Positions 25,753 to 33,922 of a DNA stretch of 64,000 nucleotides are shown in pieces. The stretch covers positions 1,922,001 through 1,986,000 of the forward strand of contig NZ_CP072600.1 of NCBI RefSeq assembly GCF_019891175.1, written 5' to 3'. Position 1 is the stretch's first letter. Every line of letters begins with the position of its first letter. Below the pieces are notes generated by a model that made no database searches, was not told the DNA's origin, and was given only the letters and a program-made list of their open reading frames with translations. The translations under genes were made by a program, and so were the position numbers. This DNA is from Leptothermofonsia sichuanensis E412. GTDB lineage: Bacteria; Cyanobacteriota; Cyanobacteriia; Leptolyngbyales; Leptolyngbyaceae.

Positions 25753-27105
25753 TCATAGCCCCATTGAGATTGGTACATTCCGAAACCGAAACGGCAGTAG
25801 TCGTTGACCATACTCCCGCACAATCACCTCAACTAAGGCAAACGGTTCAGCCTGGTCAGGCACGTTCTCAAAGGTCATGAATGCGGCAACACCAACCCCC
25901 CTGGAAAGCTGCTGGCAGATAGGATTAGAACTACGGCCCTGATCTTGACCAAACCGGACATGATTCGCTTTGTACTGCATGCCTTGGGAATCAACGATAT
26001 TGCTCCCAGTAGATCTGCTGTATTGACCGTGAATACACACTCGTCTGTTCTGAGCCTGGTCGGTGACTAAGAACTCGCATCTTAATGCACCATCGTTTCC
26101 TCTACAGGTTTTTAGTTGTAAGAGGATATCATCCCTGGATTGGGCTAATGCAGTTCGTTGCGGTTCAGGAGACGATGGGGATGGAATTGGCACAGAAGAG
26201 TTGGATGCGGGTGCAGGCAATGGAGGAGTTGGAGTCCCTACAATGTCAACATCGGATCGATTGGGATTCAGTGGCTTGAAGGCAAAATTTCCAGTTAAAG
26301 AGGAGGATTCCCACGGAGTTTGCTGATTGTTGGTTTTTGCCATCACGGATTGGCGTACTGCTTTGAACATCAACTCGATTGGGGTATCGGGTGTTCTAAT
26401 GTGCTGAAGTAAGCTGGCTGTATAGGGGGAGTTGCGACTGTTTCCTCCGTAGCCATCCTTTGCCACTTTGCCAGGAGCGGTTGCAAATGAAATCAGTGTT
26501 CCCTGAGCGGCCTGAACAAAGGCTAACCCGGTCGCTGGCGATCGCCAGTTGCGGCTATAAGGATTATTGCGGCAGGCATCAATCAGCACCAGGTTAATCG
26601 AATTGTTCGCATCTTCCATTGCACCCAGAATTTTCCCTAACGGAACTGCTTCATAGGCAACATCCTGCTCTCGATTGATCGTTGCGCCGATCGGAATCAG
26701 GTAGTTTTCCCCATTAACCTGAATCCCATGTCCTGCAAAATAGAATAGCCCAACTCCACCCTGACGCAGTTTGCGATTAAATTGCTCGATCGCTCCATTC
26801 ATCCCCCGCTGGGTCACATCGGTTAACAGAATTACTTCAAAGCCCAATTCGCCCAGCGCCTTTGCAACATCGGTAGCATCATGAATCGGATTCGCTAACC
26901 TGCCACTCCCAGCATAATTTGCATTACCAATGACAAGTGCTGTTCTACGCTCCCTTTGGGCGACCAGAGGAGATGCCAGTTTTACCCTGGATGCCGGAGG
27001 TTTGATATCTGACTGCCTTTCCAATGCCAACAGGTTTGAATTCAATTCAAAGACCGACAATGCTGAAAATAGCAATGATGTAGTTGTAAGCTGAATCCAA
27101 TTCAT
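25753..27105 (-). CDS. orthocaspase (peptidase C14-like) with C-terminal accessory domain
   Basis: The 450-residue product has an N-terminal hydrophobic export segment (about residues 5-28), a p20-like caspase domain (about 54-290) and an extra C-terminal domain (about 325-450). The catalytic pair is intact: His126 in YFAGHG and Cys178 in IDACRNNP. The start block RTALVIGNANYAGSGRLANP is typical for prokaryotic metacaspase homologues, which cut after Arg/Lys. The last domain has two conserved-looking cysteine pairs and ends with an FEN-like beta-rich stretch; similar tails occur on other cyanobacterial caspases but I cannot name it. It sits in the CHAT/Uma2 island and is predicted to be periplasmic or membrane-anchored. 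Confidence 0.92.
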   Translation of the reverse strand: MNWIQLTTTSLLFSALSVFELNSNLLALERQSDIKPPASRVKLASPLVAQRERRTALVIGNANYAGSGRLANPIHDATDVAKALGELGFEVILLTDVTQRGMNGAIEQFNRKLRQGGVGLFYFAGHGIQVNGENYLIPIGATINREQDVAYEAVPLGKILGAMEDANNSINLVLIDACRNNPYSRNWRSPATGLAFVQAAQGTLISFATAPGKVAKDGYGGNSRNSPYTASLLQHIRTPDTPIELMFKAVRQSVMAKTNNQQTPWESSSLTGNFAFKPLNPNRSDVDIVGTPTPPLPAPASNSSVPIPSPSSPEPQRTALAQSRDDILLQLKTCRGNDGALRCEFLVTDQAQNRRVCIHGQYSRSTGSNIVDSQGMQYKANHVRFGQDQGRSSNPICQQLSRGVGVAAFMTFENVPDQAEPFALVEVIVREYGQRLLPFRFRNVPISMGL

Positions 27106-27162
27106 TGTTCAATCTGGTTTGCGATTAAAGTCTGCAATTAACATTCCATCCGTATAACTGCA

Positions 27163-27257
27163 TGTAGCGTTTCTCAATTGAGTAAGGTATGGACGTGTGA
27201 AGTACAGTGGGGCACTCCACCCCCTCAGTGTACCTCATATCCTTGAAAAGGGCTATA
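27163..27257. repeat. TATAGC-type palindromic repeat (long copy)
   Basis: Begins TGTAGCGTTTCTCAATTGAG and ends CCTTGAAAAGGGCTATA, the same outer blocks as 7629-7682, with about 40 nt inserted in the centre that themselves form an inverted pair (GTACAGTGGGG...CCCCCTCAGTGTAC). Confidence 0.75.
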
Positions 27258-27285
27258 TAAGAATGACACTGATATCAGGGGTTAA

Positions 27286-27318
27286 AGATCTCCAACTTCT
27301 CAAAGAAGTTGGAGATCT
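27286..27318. repeat. perfect 15-bp hairpin
   Basis: AGATCTCCAACTTCT (27286-27300) is followed after CAA by its exact complement AGAAGTTGGAGATCT (27304-27318). Such AACTTCT/AGAAGTT hairpins are frequent between cyanobacterial genes. It lies between two genes read leftward and could be a terminator or processing site. Confidence 0.75.
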
Positions 27319-27444
27319 GAGTGAGCGCATTTGGCTTAATTCAATGACATTCAGGCATAAATGCAGGTATAGATGCCGAACAGGATTTCAGTGGGTGTAA
27401 TTACAATCGCCGAACAAAGCCAGGGTTACCACTGGTAAATTACC

Positions 27445-29538
27445 TTATTGGGGTGATGCGGGGATAGGTGATTGGGTATTCTGTGGAGTGATGACATTAC
27501 TGGAGATGCAGGTGCGAAACAAGAAAATACTTGAAATGAGAAATACAATGGTCAATAAAGGAGTAAGGTTATAGTCAACTTCTGAGGCAGAACCTTTCTT
27601 TGGGTGGGATTTCCTGGTGCGGTAGTGATGCGTTCTCTGATCAGGTTGACCAGGTGATTCAGAATAAATGGATGGAGCCGTTTTCATATCAGTTATCTTA
27701 AACGGCGAGTTTGAGAAAATCGAACTCAGCTCTTCAAAAAGCTGAAGATCGCCCTGTTCTCTAGCCAGCTCCCTGGCCTGCTCAAAATGCTTTATCCCTT
27801 CCAGAAAGTTGTTCTGCCTTATAAAAGCTTTTCCCAAGCCTAAGTGCGCCCGTGCATTCTGAGGGTCGATGCGAAGGGCCGCTCTAAACTCTGCAATAGC
27901 TTCGTCCAGATTTCCTTGCTCGAACAGGATCAACCCCAGGCTAAGGCGAGCATCGATCAATTGTGGGTCGATCTGAACGGCTTGCCTGAAACAAGAAATA
28001 GCGGACTCTGGCTTACCCTGGATTTCCATCGCACGTCCCAGGAGATAGTGCATCCGGGCATCGTCAGGGTTGGTGTGAATCGCTTTTTGAAGTTCTGAGA
28101 CCGACTCGGCACTGGACAAAATATCCGTTAGATTCTGTCTGGAATCTGCAAGGTCTGGATTGAGGGAGTTAGCTTTATCGAATGCCTTAATTGCCTGAAT
28201 CAGGTGGCCCTGACATCTAAGAGCTACCCCCAATCCGTTGTAAGCGTGGGCAAAGTCAGGGCAAAGGTGAATGGCCTGGCGATAGGCGGCAATTGCCGCC
28301 TCAAACTGCTGCTGATCGCCAAGAGCATTTCCTAAACCGAGATAAGCCTGAAACAGGTCGGGGTCAATTTGAATGGCTTGCTGATGGGCTGCAATGGCAT
28401 CCTGTAACTGCCCCTGCACTCTCAGTGCATTTCCCAGATTGACATAAACCATAGCAAAATCAGGCTTAATCCGAATTGCCTGCCGATAGGCAGCGATCGC
28501 CGCTTCCAGCTTTCCCTGTTTTTTAAGAGCCAGCCCCAGGTAATAGTAATTTGCCGGGCTATCCGGATCGAGTTGAATGTTCCTGGTTGAAATGGCCTCA
28601 ACCTGTGGCCAGTCTTCTTGCTCAATCGCTCGCTGAACGGAATCTACGGAAGTTTCCGCTTCAAGATACTGCAAATACTGATCGAGTTCAGCACTCGCCT
28701 CGGTGTTATTCTGGGACTGGGCTAGTTCTTTCGCTTTCTGAAAGTGGGCAATTGCTTCTTCAGTCTGCCCTTGTTGTTCTAGAGCAAACCCTAAGTTGAA
28801 CTCAGCCTTGAAACTGTTGGGATTGAGCCGAAGAGCCTGCTGGCATGCGGCAATTGCCTCTGGCCAATTCTGCTGCTCTATCCATAAGATTGCCAGCAGG
28901 TCATAGGCATTTCCAAACTTGGGTTGAAGTTGAATAGCTTGTTTAACCTCGGCGATCGCCTCATCCAGCTTACCTTGCTTGTATAAAGCATTTCCCAGAT
29001 TGCAGTGCTCAATCGGATGGGGTCGAATCCGAATCGCTTGCTGAAACAGTGAAATCGCTTCTTCCAGGTTTCCCTGATTCATCAGAAGATTTCCTAGATT
29101 GCCATAAGCATAGGTATTTTCAGAATCGGCGCGGATGGCCTGTCGGTAGGCATTCATCGCCCCGTCTAAATCTCCCTGTTGATCAAGAATAAGCCCCAAA
29201 TTATGGTAAGAAATGGAAGAATCAGGCTGCAGGCGGATAGCTTGTCTGGTGGCGGCGAGCGCTTCCTTCAGATGCCCTAGCCGCCACAGGAGGCCTCCTA
29301 AATTGCTGTAGGCTGCTGCAAAATCAGGATTGATACAAACTGCTTGCTGATACTCAGCGATCGCCTCCTCCGGACGACCTAACTCAGTTAGCACGACTCC
29401 TAGATGATAGCGGGTTTCTGCATTGATAGGATTGCGCTGAATGGCTCTCTGAAGAACTACTTCCGCTTCTTCAAACTCTCCCCATTTCGTCAGCCAAAAC
29501 CCTCGAACCTCATCCTCTAATCTAGCATCTGGGTCCAT
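27445..29538 (-). CDS. TPR-repeat protein with C-terminal membrane anchor
   Basis: The 697-residue product is almost entirely tetratricopeptide repeats at 34-residue spacing (about residues 15-270 and 300-600), with the classic pattern AxxxYxxAIxxxPxxAxAYxNLGxxL. Short helical linkers near 275-300 and 585-610 carry AREQGDLQLFEEL-type segments. A basic stretch and one hydrophobic helix (LLTIVFLISSIFLF, about 660-680) are at the C-terminus, with a short Pro/Ser tail, so the protein is probably tail-anchored with the TPRs in the cytoplasm. There is no signal peptide and no enzymatic domain. A scaffold role is likely; the partner is unknown. The orthocaspase gene is the next gene in the same direction. 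Confidence 0.88.
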   Translation of the reverse strand: MDPDARLEDEVRGFWLTKWGEFEEAEVVLQRAIQRNPINAETRYHLGVVLTELGRPEEAIAEYQQAVCINPDFAAAYSNLGGLLWRLGHLKEALAATRQAIRLQPDSSISYHNLGLILDQQGDLDGAMNAYRQAIRADSENTYAYGNLGNLLMNQGNLEEAISLFQQAIRIRPHPIEHCNLGNALYKQGKLDEAIAEVKQAIQLQPKFGNAYDLLAILWIEQQNWPEAIAACQQALRLNPNSFKAEFNLGFALEQQGQTEEAIAHFQKAKELAQSQNNTEASAELDQYLQYLEAETSVDSVQRAIEQEDWPQVEAISTRNIQLDPDSPANYYYLGLALKKQGKLEAAIAAYRQAIRIKPDFAMVYVNLGNALRVQGQLQDAIAAHQQAIQIDPDLFQAYLGLGNALGDQQQFEAAIAAYRQAIHLCPDFAHAYNGLGVALRCQGHLIQAIKAFDKANSLNPDLADSRQNLTDILSSAESVSELQKAIHTNPDDARMHYLLGRAMEIQGKPESAISCFRQAVQIDPQLIDARLSLGLILFEQGNLDEAIAEFRAALRIDPQNARAHLGLGKAFIRQNNFLEGIKHFEQARELAREQGDLQLFEELSSIFSNSPFKITDMKTAPSIYSESPGQPDQRTHHYRTRKSHPKKGSASEVDYNLTPLLTIVFLISSIFLFRTCISSNVITPQNTQSPIPASPQ

Positions 29539-29659
29539 CGCTTTACTCCGTAAGAAGGGAGCTTTTTTATCAGGAAACTCAATTCAATCAATAGCTTTTC
29601 AATGAATAGCCTTGCTCTAAAGAAGATGCCAAGAGAGTTCATCAAATTTAATCTCGATC

Positions 29660-29752
29660 TATAGCAGTCCTAAATCAGTTGTAAGAGTGAGAGGCTTTGT
29701 GAGAAAGGATTCCTGGGGAATCCTTTCTCACAATCCAGATAGGAACGCTATA
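29660..29752. repeat. fold-back MITE-like element
   Basis: Ends TATAGCAGTCCTA and TAGGAACGCTATA are inverted. The centre has a perfect 15-bp stem, GTGAGAAAGGATTCC at 29699-29713 with its complement at 29717-29731. Non-coding. Confidence 0.7.
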
Positions 29753-29835
29753 GTGCTGGTTGGCAGACATAACCGTACAGTGCCTTGATGCTCAACTTTA
29801 GAGTTCATCGGGATTTTGCCTTCATCCTTCTGCTT

Positions 29836-31781
29836 TCATCCTTCTGCCTTCATTCTTCTGCCTTCTTTCAACGGAACTGTCACCACAAATGTGGTTCCAG
29901 CGTTGACCTCACTGATAAAGTGAATGCTGCCGTTGTGGGCATCCAGGCAATGTTTTACGATTGTCAGCCCCAGTCCCGTACCGGGAATAGTACCTACGTT
30001 TTTTGCCCGGTGAAAGGCTTCAAACAAACGGTGCCCTTCTTCTGGTGGGATGCCAATCCCCTGGTCTTTGATCTGAAACCTGGCGGTTTCACGATCGCAG
30101 GCAAGCTCAAACTGGACGGTACTACCAGCGGGGGAATACTTCACGGCATTGGACAGCAGATTGGTCAAAATCTGCCGGAGCAATTTTTCATCGGCCCGGG
30201 CGATCGCCTCAGGGCAATGACTGAGAAAATCAATCCTGTGTCGTTTACCCACACTCACCTGAATTTGCAGTGCCAGGTCATGACAAAATCGGGTTAAATC
30301 CAGTGGACCTGGGTTAAATTCCAGCCGGTCTGACTCAGCCTTACCAATCAGCAACACATCTTCCAACAACTGGGTCATATGTTGCACCGTATTTTGAATC
30401 AGGTGAAGTTGATCCAGACGTTCGGCTTCAGTCCATTGATGCCCGTAATGTTCCAACAGTTCTGCGGACGACAGAATTGTGCTGAGGGGAGTGCGAAATT
30501 CATGGGAGGTCATGGCAACAAAGCGGGATTTGAGTTCGCTCAATTCCTTCTCCTGTTCCAGCGTTTTGAGCAGTTCCTCTTCCAGTTGTTTGCGGCGGCC
30601 GATATCCCGTTGAATGGCGACCCAGTGGGTAAACCACCCATTGTGATCGGCAACGGGTGTAATGCTCAGTTCAACCCAGAACTCTGACCCATCCTTGCGG
30701 TAATTGATCAGTTCCACAACGATGGGTTGCCAGTGTTCCAGGGCGTCTCGAATTTTATTCAAAGTGTCCCGGTTTGTTTTTGCCCCTTGCAGAATGCGGG
30801 GAGTTTTGCCCACCACTTCCTCAGTCGTGTAGCCAGTCAGGCGGCTGAATGCCTCATTCGCATAAACAATGCGAGGACCAGGCAGGTTAATTGGTTCTGC
30901 TTCAGTGATCAGAACTGCATCATTGGCGTTGACTACCACCGATTCCAGAAGCCGCAGGCGTTCTTGTTGTTGTTTCCGCCGGGTAATATCTTCAGCAATT
31001 CCAGCAATCAGGTGGATTTCTCCCAGGTCATTTTTAATGGGAAAGGCGCGATCTCGGATCCAGCGGATTTCGCCGTCTGCTCGCACAATACGATACTCCT
31101 GGTCAGAAGGCTCCAGAGAAGTTGCAGAAGCAGCCACAACCCGCTCGAGATCGTCCGGGTGAATCACGGTCATTCAGGAGTGCCCATCCTGATAGAGACT
31201 GTCGCAGGTGCAGCCCCAAATTTGTTCATAGGCAGGGCTGACATAGACAACCCGATTTTCCTGAGGGTTCCACATCCAGAAAACCTGCTTGATGTTTTCT
31301 GTCAGTTGCCGGAACCGCTCTTCGCTGTCCCGTAATGCCTGCCACAGATAGGACTGGGACAGGGCGATGCTGACCTGGTGGGCCAGTTGCTGGAGTAAGT
31401 CAACTTCAAATTCCGTCCAGTGCCGGGTTTGATGGCACTGGTGAGCAATGATTAAGCCCCAGAGTTTATTGCCCTGGACCAGCGGCACCACCAGTTTTGC
31501 TTTTACATTTAACTCGCGCAGAAGCTGGGTGTGGCAGGGTGTGAGATCGGACATTTCAATATCGTCAATGCGACGGATTCTGCCCTCAAGAAACATGGCG
31601 TGATATTCATGGGGGAAGGTTTCTGGCAGAAAGGCGGCTCCAACCAGACTGGCGGTGTCTGGAGTGGTCGATTCATTCATTACGATGCCAGTCCCGTCGG
31701 GCAACAGATGGTAGATCAAAACCCGATCGACCATGAGCAGTTGCCGCACTTCCGTAACGGTGGTTTGCAGAATTTGCTCTA
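29836..31781 (-). pseudogene. GAF-PAS-PAS sensor histidine kinase, broken by in-frame TGA and 5' IS insertion
   Basis: Reading leftward from the IS border, the frame gives LEQILQTTVTEVRQLL and a GAF domain (to about 31330), then a PAS domain cut by a TGA at 31174-31176. The same frame restarts at once with ATG 31173 and completes the PAS (MTVIHPDDLERV), a second PAS/PAC, a HisKA with SHEFRTP and a HATPase (NLLSNAVKYSP, DQGIGIP, GTGLGLTIVK). TGG to TGA would restore a usual WMxVIHPDD PAS motif. The original start and any further N-terminal domains are absent: right of the IS the frame meets a TAG at once. The last residues (GRRMKAEG) derive from a purine-rich tract. The gene is very likely inactive as a sensor, though the 445-residue C-terminal part could be translated. 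Confidence 0.8.
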
Positions 31782-32910
31782 TACCTTGTCAGGGTATAGT
31801 TTTTACTTGTTTAAAGGACTGAAAACGCAAGGTTAACAGTGAATCTAACTCAGGTTTATACGTCGTATGACACTGGTTGAGACAAGCAGTAATCGCCTCC
31901 TTAAATGCAGAGAAGTCAGCATAATAAATCGAATATAAGCATTGCTTCTTGACAAACTTCCACAAGCGCTCAATCAAGTTGAGATTGGGAGAATAGACCG
32001 TTAGATACAACAACTCAATGTTCAATGATTGAGCCAACTCCATCACAACCGCACACTTCTGATACCGAGCGTTATCCAACACAAGCGTAATCGGAATGTC
32101 TAATCCCAGAGCTGCCAGTTTGTGCAGTAATTCACAGACACTTTGAGCGTTGATATAAGTCTCATTGGTGACGGTGATTAACGCATGAGTCACGGCGTTG
32201 AGGGCCCCTAAGACATTGAACCGTTGCCTTCCTGCCCCCGACTTGATAAACAAGCGTTCAAAGCACCACAAAAACCCTAAGTAGGCCCCCAGAACAAAAT
32301 GGGCAGCATCGACAAAGAAGACGGCTCTCTGACCTGCTTTTGCCTCTTGCAGTCGTGGGTCTAGTTTTTTTTGACGAACTCCTCCTGCGCTTCTACATCA
32401 GCTTTGGCGGGCAACATCCCCACTCGCCGACAACGCATCCCCATCGATTTGAGAAACACCCTCACTTGCTCCCGACTACGGACAATACCAGTCAGTTCTT
32501 CGATCTTGGCGCAAGCCTGCGCTAGGGTCTTTGGAGGATTTGCCCGGAAGTATGCTTCCAAAGTCTGTTGATGTTGTTTCAGTTCACTCTGGGGTCGATA
32601 AAAGGTCAATTCTTTGAGATTGCCGATCCCCCCAGTTTCATAATCTCGCAGATAGCTCAACAACGTTGGTTTTGTCACCCGAAGCAACCGGGTAATTTCC
32701 TGATGCGAGTATCCTTGACTTTTGAGATACAACGCTTCCATTTTTTGTTGCACACGCGGATGTGGATGGTGAAAGCGTTCGTAATGTAGTTGCTCAATCT
32801 CTTCGGCACTAAAGCTCAGTTGGATCATTGGGAGGCACCGTGCTCAACACTCAACGGTCTACCTCATTTCTACTTTATCTAGAGGGTAAAATCTATACCC
32901 CGGCAAAGTA
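31782..32910 (-). mobile_element. IS630-family insertion sequence, 1129 bp, complete
   Basis: The ends are inverted repeats: TACCTTGTCAGGGTATAG at the left (from 31782) matches the complement of the right end (to 32910), 21 of 25 bases. TA dinucleotides at 31780-31781 and 32911-32912 are the expected IS630/Tc1-mariner target duplication. Inside is one transposase in two frames. The element lies at the 5' border of the broken sensor kinase. Both ends and both reading frames look intact, so it may still be mobile. Confidence 0.9.
31789..32828 (-). CDS. IS630 transposase, two frames joined by -1 frameshift on A8
   Basis: The first frame (32828 to 32361) holds the N-terminal helix-turn-helix half and ends in EEFVKKN. 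At its end the sense strand reads GTC followed by eight A and then CTAGAC. Slipping back one base gives K-K-K-L-D-P-R and joins the second frame, whose upstream part reads AVFFVDAAHFVLGAYLG. The joined product is about 346 residues with a full DDE triad: Asp in FFVDAAHF, Asp in LVLDNARY and Glu in NLIERLWK. Without the shift the first Asp is lost. The second frame by itself starts at an ATG near 32271. The stop codon of the joined gene lies inside the left terminal repeat. Programmed frameshifting is known in several IS families. Confidence 0.88.
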
Positions 32911-33103
32911 TAATCCGCACTACCGCGCGTTGCCCAAGAATATCACGCAGATGGCGTTGATACCAGCTAATGAACTCGCCGCCAATGATGCGGCATTGCC
33001 ATTCTTCCTCGTCCGAAAGGCTTTCGCGGTCGGGAAGTGGATTTTGCTCACGTTGAGATTGCGAAAAGGACTTGAGTGCGGCTGACCATTCTTGTTTATT
33101 CAT
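32879..33103 (-). CDS. small hypothetical protein whose 3' end runs into the IS
   Basis: ATG 33103 opens a 74-codon frame beginning MNKQEWSAALKSFSQSQREQ. It is hydrophilic, with a central IIGGEFISWYQRHLRDIL helix, and has a plausible protein composition. The last ten or so codons are encoded by the right end of the IS630 element, so the natural C-terminus may have been lost. No family was recognised. Confidence 0.45.
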   Translation of the reverse strand: MNKQEWSAALKSFSQSQREQNPLPDRESLSDEEEWQCRIIGGEFISWYQRHLRDILGQRAVVRIILCRGIDFTL

Positions 33104-33164
33104 GTCGGCACCTATTTCTTATTATGACACACACGGCCAAGTCGCGCGCAGCAGGCCAACTATT

Positions 33165-33303
33165 AATTAGACTGACGGGATCTACCTATCCAGCCTCTCA
33201 GGGATGATTAGGCTGAAATCTGTCTATCTAAGATCCCAAATCAGTGAATTAGGCTGACTCAGATCTGCCTATAATTCCAGATTGGAGAATTAGGTAGACA
33301 GAC
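33165..33303. repeat. tandem repeat, 41-nt unit, about 3.5 copies
   Basis: The AATTAGGCTGA-like unit start recurs at 33165, 33206, 33247 and 33288, an exact 41-nt period. Units share blocks like GATCTGCCTAT but have diverged. The region is non-coding. Confidence 0.8.
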
Positions 33304-33922
33304 CTCCACATAATAAGCCTCATTTCCAGGATTATGAGGATGGCTTCAATAAATCTTCAGATGAGAAAATCTAATATATGCTCGTATTCTTTTACACAAG
33401 ATTTTTTGGATAGGTAGGAGCATCACCAGATATGAAGCTCGTCCTGAGAAGTTATTGGAGCAGGTGCACAAAGCGATACTGACTTGCCTGTGGATGCTAT
33501 CAGAGCCAGACCCTCTCGCTATATTGACTGATTGTCTGGTATCTATCGTTAATCATCATGTAACTTCTCTATAGCAGTTCTATGGCAGTGGTTTACGCCT
33601 GCGAGAAGAGTTGCACCTGTTGAACATAGGCTCCCTCACAGGCTGTCAAATTAAATTTGATGGGTAGCTGAATACCGGGGAAACCGATTCAGGGTTGAAT
33701 TTTGAGGATCTGCGACCCCTTAAAATTTTCCTGTCGGAACACCAGCCTGAAATGTATCAAAAATTATAGAAATTGTTAACTTTATGGGCATTCATCGATA
33801 GGCTGGTATGGCAGAAGGGGGAGGAGCTTGACCACCAGATTGCCTGTGGTATAGCTCAAAATCTCTAACTCAAAATTTCCAACTTTCAACCCTCTTCCCC
33901 CTCCCAACTAACCATTGCAGCC
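33304..33922. other. intergenic stretch upstream of glgX
   Basis: No gene is supported. It contains a TATAGCAGTTCTATGGCAG piece near 33571 that resembles the end of the element at 29660. The 100 bp before 33923 probably contain the glgX promoter and leader; no clear ribosome site is present. Confidence 0.4.

Noticed and set aside
33165-33303. CRISPR array
   Set aside because: Units are directly adjacent, diverged, and have no unique spacers.
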